This document shows, in pieces, positions 63,201 through 64,000 of a stretch of DNA of 64,000 nt. Location of the stretch: contig NC_087075.1 in NCBI RefSeq assembly GCF_026151205.1, positions 9,348,303 through 9,412,302 of the forward strand, given 5' to 3'. Position 1 is the stretch's first letter. Each line of letters starts with the position of its first letter. The position numbers and the translations under genes are program-made. The stretch comes from Bolinopsis microptera. Taxonomy: Eukaryota; Ctenophora; Tentaculata; Lobata; Bolinopsidae. The notes beneath the pieces were generated by a model. That model did not search any database. It was not told where the DNA came from and worked only from the letters and a program-made list of their open reading frames with translations.

Positions 63201-64000
63201 CTCTTACACCACTGGTTCCTGCATTTGAGGATTATTTTGTCCAAGGCATGTTCTATGATCCTGAATACAAAATATTCATTGGTTTTCCTAACAAAGTCAA
63301 GCATCTTGAGATCCTTGGAGCCTACTACAAAAATGAAAGCTTTTCCCCAGACATGTCGTGGTCAGAAATTGGTAGTAAGGTTGATAACATGTTCAGTAAA
63401 GATTATGGCAGTATGAGTAGGAGTGCTGTGCATTTTTATGGGAATGATGGCGTGTGTCTGTTTAAATATTTTGTCCGAAGTGACGACCCTAGAAGATCAA
63501 GGGGAGCTGATGATGCAATTAGTGTCATCGACGTCAAAGGAAATATTATGGTTTGGCTTATGTTAGGTATCAACTTCTTCTGCTTTGTATTGATTACACT
63601 GTCCTACACGGTGATCAGCATTAAAACTTGGAGATCTGCTAAAAGCAGTGGACAAGATGAAAATCCAGAGATTGTCCGCCAAAATCGAGCATTGCAAAGC
63701 AGGATATCGATTTTGATAGGGACAGATTTTGCTTCTTGGGTGCCATTTATTATTATAAGTGCCCTACATAATGGAGGTAAGATAGACTCCACTGATTGGT
63801 ACGTGCCCTTTGCAATGATAGTGCTACCGATCAACTCTGTGATCAATCCATTGCTTTATGATAATTCCATTAGAGATTTCTTTTGGTGGATTTTATTAGG
63901 AGTGTATACTTTTATCCGAGAGTCCAGATTAGTGAGATTTGTTCGAAAGATAAGACCAAACAATAAAGAAGACAACAAATCTGGAAGGAAATCCAGTAGA
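43141..64000 (+). CDS. Giant modular LDLa-containing class A-type GPCR (19 exons, 3' end outside window)
   Basis: Exons: 43141-43186, 43547-43694, 44110-44225, 45428-45674, 45878-46023, 46436-46867, 47068-47323, 47645-47829, 48559-48793, 49706-49881, 50356-50619, 50850-50993, 51241-51482, 52155-52272, 52444-52659, 54607-55062, 55216-55462, 60416-60573, 60813->64000. The joined frame is open for 2340 codons. Order: signal peptide ([15 protein letters not shown]), kringle (17-102), SRCR-like 1 (103-234), CNG-motif domain 1 (235-378), SRCR-like 2 and 3 (379-662), PAN-like (663-750), Cys module (751-798), PLAT-like (799-918), Cys domain (919-990), CNG-motif domain 2 (991-1142), SRCR-like 4 (1143-1277), Cys/LDLa region (1278-1915), 7TM (about 1926-2290), cytoplasmic tail. 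Ligand unknown. Two adjacent genes (a secreted protein and a GPCR) cannot be excluded without transcript data, but all phases agree with one gene. Confidence 0.8.
43547..44225 (+). CDS. Receptor exons 2-3: kringle domain
   Basis: Residues about 17-102. The six-cysteine kringle pattern is complete: [66 protein letters not shown]. The domain is cut by a phase-2 intron. That intron holds a (GTATAAT)n array and a duplicate of the 3' splice-site region. Kringles bind proteins or carbohydrates in extracellular proteases and receptors; here no protease follows. Confidence 0.85.
43788..43850. repeat. Dispersed motif shared with 34705-34775
   Basis: Second copy of the TACCAAGACG...TCGTCGACGGT motif, here directly before the GTATAAT array. 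Confidence 0.5.
43851..44046. repeat. (GTATAAT)n array in receptor intron 2
   Basis: About 27 copies of the 7-bp unit GTATAAT with rare substitutions (GCATAAT, GTATAAC, GTACAAT), ending directly at a duplicated copy of the downstream 3' splice-site region. Confidence 0.92.
44323..45027. mobile_element. 705-bp TA-flanked MITE (CAGGGTGGGCC ends)
   Basis: The ends CAGGGTGGGCCAAACGTCAG and the complementary CTGACTTTTGGCCCACCCTG extend as an inverted repeat of about 27 bp and are flanked by TA (44321-44322, 45028-45029). Tc1/mariner-type MITE in receptor intron 3. The open frame beginning at 44677 shows no DDE transposase motif and runs past the element end, so it is not called a gene. Confidence 0.85.
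45428..46023 (+). CDS. Receptor exons 4-5: SRCR-like domain 1
   Basis: Residues about 103-234. The first half has the VCxxNFxxxxxxxFCRYFG pattern ([20 protein letters not shown]). After a phase-2 intron, the second half has [15 protein letters not shown] and LQC. This is the layout of scavenger-receptor cysteine-rich domains, but with fewer cysteines and weak similarity. Confidence 0.55.
46150..46276. repeat. Short foldback in receptor intron 5
   Basis: Inverted arms of about 60 bp: TTCGTGGTTTGGTTCGTCAA outside and CCAGCTTCAAATTCAATATA inside, with an asymmetric insertion in the left arm. Just upstream (46055-46080) is a word resembling the TIR of the 52904 MITE (GGGACCTTATTTGGACGG). Confidence 0.75.
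46436..46867 (+). CDS. Receptor exon 6: CNG-motif domain 1
   Basis: Residues about 235-378, one exon flanked by phase-1 introns. Contains [10 protein letters not shown], an aromatic [10 protein letters not shown] stretch, and [20 protein letters not shown] followed by a cysteine. The W-I-x-K...CNG-x-x-VL...C pattern recurs in exon 16 and in extracellular proteins of other marine invertebrates. It may belong near the farnesoic-acid-methyltransferase-like beta-sandwich family, but I cannot confirm that. Confidence 0.5.
47068..47829 (+). CDS. Receptor exons 7-8: SRCR-like domain 2
   Basis: Residues about 379-525. First half [11 protein letters not shown]...[20 protein letters not shown], then a phase-2 intron, then [14 protein letters not shown]...[15 protein letters not shown]...RLICTG. 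Same exon layout as SRCR-like 1 and 4. Confidence 0.55.
48199..48247. repeat. (TCTG)n microsatellite
   Basis: About ten TCTG units with one interruption, in receptor intron 8. Confidence 0.9.
48559..49881 (+). CDS. Receptor exons 9-10: SRCR-like domain 3
   Basis: Residues about 526-662. First half [20 protein letters not shown]; second half [20 protein letters not shown] then [12 protein letters not shown], the best SRCR match in the protein (L-R-C-x(n)-C-x(n)-C-x(n)-VWLSC). The phase-2 intron falls at the same place as in the other three copies. Confidence 0.65.
50356..50619 (+). CDS. Receptor exon 11: PAN/Apple- or WSC-like domain
   Basis: Residues about 663-750. [17 protein letters not shown], then [20 protein letters not shown], a GCYKK, and VNIVC. 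A single-exon module with phase-1 borders; probably carbohydrate- or protein-binding. Confidence 0.55.
50850..50993 (+). CDS. Receptor exon 12: short WRxDxRCGP cysteine module
   Basis: Residues about 751-798. [20 protein letters not shown] then [16 protein letters not shown]. This W-R-x-D-x-RCGP...CNP...CC-x-x-x-G-x-C pattern recurs in secreted proteins of several invertebrates and resembles small chitin-binding modules. The acceptor (cataag at 50849) is weak. Confidence 0.5.
51241..52272 (+). CDS. Receptor exons 13-14: PLAT/LH2-like domain
   Basis: Residues about 799-918. [60 protein letters not shown] then IIVTIDDTE. The pattern Y-x-V-x-I-x-T-x-D...GS-x-G...D-x-W/F-x-F...xLG-x-(L/F)-x-x-I-x-I...W-x-P-E is PLAT-like. 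The phase-0 intron between the exons contains the 556-bp AGGAGGGG array. Confidence 0.55.
51534..52089 (+). repeat. (AGGAGGGG)n purine tract, about 69 perfect copies
   Basis: An uninterrupted 8-bp repeat of about 556 bp with only A and G on the plus strand, about 50 nt past the exon 13 donor. No deviating unit is visible. Capable of G-quadruplex or triplex formation in DNA, and of G-quadruplexes in the pre-mRNA. The copy number may reflect assembly. Confidence 0.95.
52444..52659 (+). CDS. Receptor exon 15: cysteine-rich domain
   Basis: Residues about 919-990. [42 protein letters not shown]. Eight cysteines including two CC pairs. Phase-1 borders. Function unknown. Confidence 0.5.
52904..53707. 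mobile_element. 804-bp TA-flanked MITE (CCTTATCGGACC ends)
   Basis: The terminal inverted repeat CCTTATCGGACCTTA extends to about 40 bp with ACGGACATT and TGAACG words. TA lies on both sides (52902-52903, 53708-53709). GTCCGTTCAA words are reiterated inside each end. Noncoding, in receptor intron 15. Confidence 0.85.
54181..54523 (-). repeat. tRNA-derived SINE
   Basis: Read on the minus strand from 54523: GTCAGCCGAGTAGCGTAGAT (A box), then GAGTTCGATTCTCGAC (B box), followed by a non-tRNA body of about 250 bp. The tRNA part is not foldable enough for a tRNA gene. Lies in receptor intron 15, with the left end not clearly bounded. Confidence 0.65.
54607..55062 (+). CDS. Receptor exon 16: CNG-motif domain 2
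   Basis: Residues about 991-1142. Paralogous to exon 6: [51 protein letters not shown] and a cysteine after KPEK. Same phase-1 borders. An alternative acceptor 3 nt upstream (cag|cag) would add one residue without changing frame. Confidence 0.5.
55216..60573 (+). CDS. Receptor exons 17-18: SRCR-like domain 4
   Basis: Residues about 1143-1277. EPIWELWK..., [27 protein letters not shown], then [32 protein letters not shown]. The phase-2 intron that splits it has grown to about 4.95 kb by insertion of two hairpin-headed elements and a SINE. Confidence 0.65.
55696..57249. mobile_element. Hairpin-headed repeat element, copy 3 (3'-truncated)
   Basis: Head arms about 55696-55855 and 56053-56203; the tail is colinear with copy 2 up to its TATATA tract at about 57230. 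There copy 4 begins, so copy 3 lacks the terminal part with twin hairpins. Confidence 0.85.
57250..59370. mobile_element. Hairpin-headed repeat element, copy 4 (full length)
   Basis: Head arms about 57250-57410 and 57617-57766; tail through the twin TTC-loop hairpins (59161-59195, 59200-59218), four GGGGTATAATAGTAAA units (59246-59315), and the terminus CTTGCCAGCACTGTGA. More GGGGTATAATAG units than copy 2, so that block varies in copy number. Confidence 0.85.
59940..60200 (-). repeat. tRNA-derived SINE
   Basis: On the minus strand from about 60200: TGGCCAGGTAGCGCAGTTGG (A box TAGCGCAGTTGG) and GGTTCAAATCCCAC (B box) at normal spacing. The anticodon stem does not pair well, so this is a SINE head rather than a tRNA gene. 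The body runs to about 59940, ending near another TGGCCAGT word. Confidence 0.7.
60813..64000 (+). CDS. Receptor exon 19: Cys/LDLa region and seven-helix domain (incomplete)
   Basis: One uninterrupted frame of about 1063 codons. After a Cys-rich stretch come about five LDLa-type repeats, some degenerate: [78 protein letters not shown]. Then the 7TM: TM1 from about 62758, TM2 with [19 protein letters not shown]3 ending SLSLIRV in place of DRY, a long second extracellular loop, TM5 [22 protein letters not shown]6 [15 protein letters not shown]7 [14 protein letters not shown] (NPxxY). TM6/TM7 resemble the glycoprotein-hormone/relaxin-receptor branch (LGR, GRL101-type), but no leucine-rich repeats are present. 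The intronless 7TM and tail continue past the window. Confidence 0.85.

Overview
The window is nuclear DNA from an animal, most likely a marine invertebrate. Coding sequence is split by spliceosomal GT-AG introns and uses the standard code. DNA between exons is AT-rich and full of small transposable elements. The domain repertoire (kringle, SRCR-like, PLAT-like, PAN-like, LDLa, 7TM) is metazoan. A cnidarian or another early-branching or deuterostome invertebrate would fit, but the phylum cannot be settled from this sequence. Gene models below were assembled by hand from reading frame, splice sites and intron phase. Layout: (1) 1-5.7 kb is gene-free DNA with a hAT-type element, a tRNA-like SINE relic and a foldback remnant. 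(2) 5.74-7.11 kb, minus strand: a secreted YHYH-domain protein in two exons. (3) 7.78-26.18 kb, plus strand: KATNAL2 (katanin p60 ATPase-like 2) in nine exons, head-to-head with the YHYH gene across about 665 bp. Its introns hold a PIF/Harbinger element, a hAT MITE, a hairpin-headed repeat, two TTAA-flanked foldbacks sharing one TTAA, and a 2.9-kb giant inverted repeat. (4) 26.2-34.4 kb is gene-free apart from repeats. (5) 34.45-39.03 kb, plus strand: an unrecognised single-pass membrane protein of 352 aa in ten exons; one intron is a minisatellite that repeats the exon end and its 5' splice site 23 times. (6) 39.0-43.1 kb is gene-free, with two identical-length inverted MITEs and a Penelope-like endonuclease fragment. 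(7) 43.14 kb to beyond the window end, plus strand: a very large modular receptor, at least 2340 aa in 19 exons, ending in LDLa repeats and a class A-type seven-helix domain. How the genes relate: KATNAL2 is a cytoplasmic microtubule-severing ATPase. The other three products are secreted or membrane proteins with signal peptides. Nothing in the sequence ties the four into one pathway; the only structural link is the shared YHYH/KATNAL2 intergenic region. The two most distinctive features are tandem repeats that incorporate splice sites (36953-38075, with related cases at 23640, 35295 and 44041) and the mosaic GPCR whose ectodomain was built by duplicating phase-1 exon modules.
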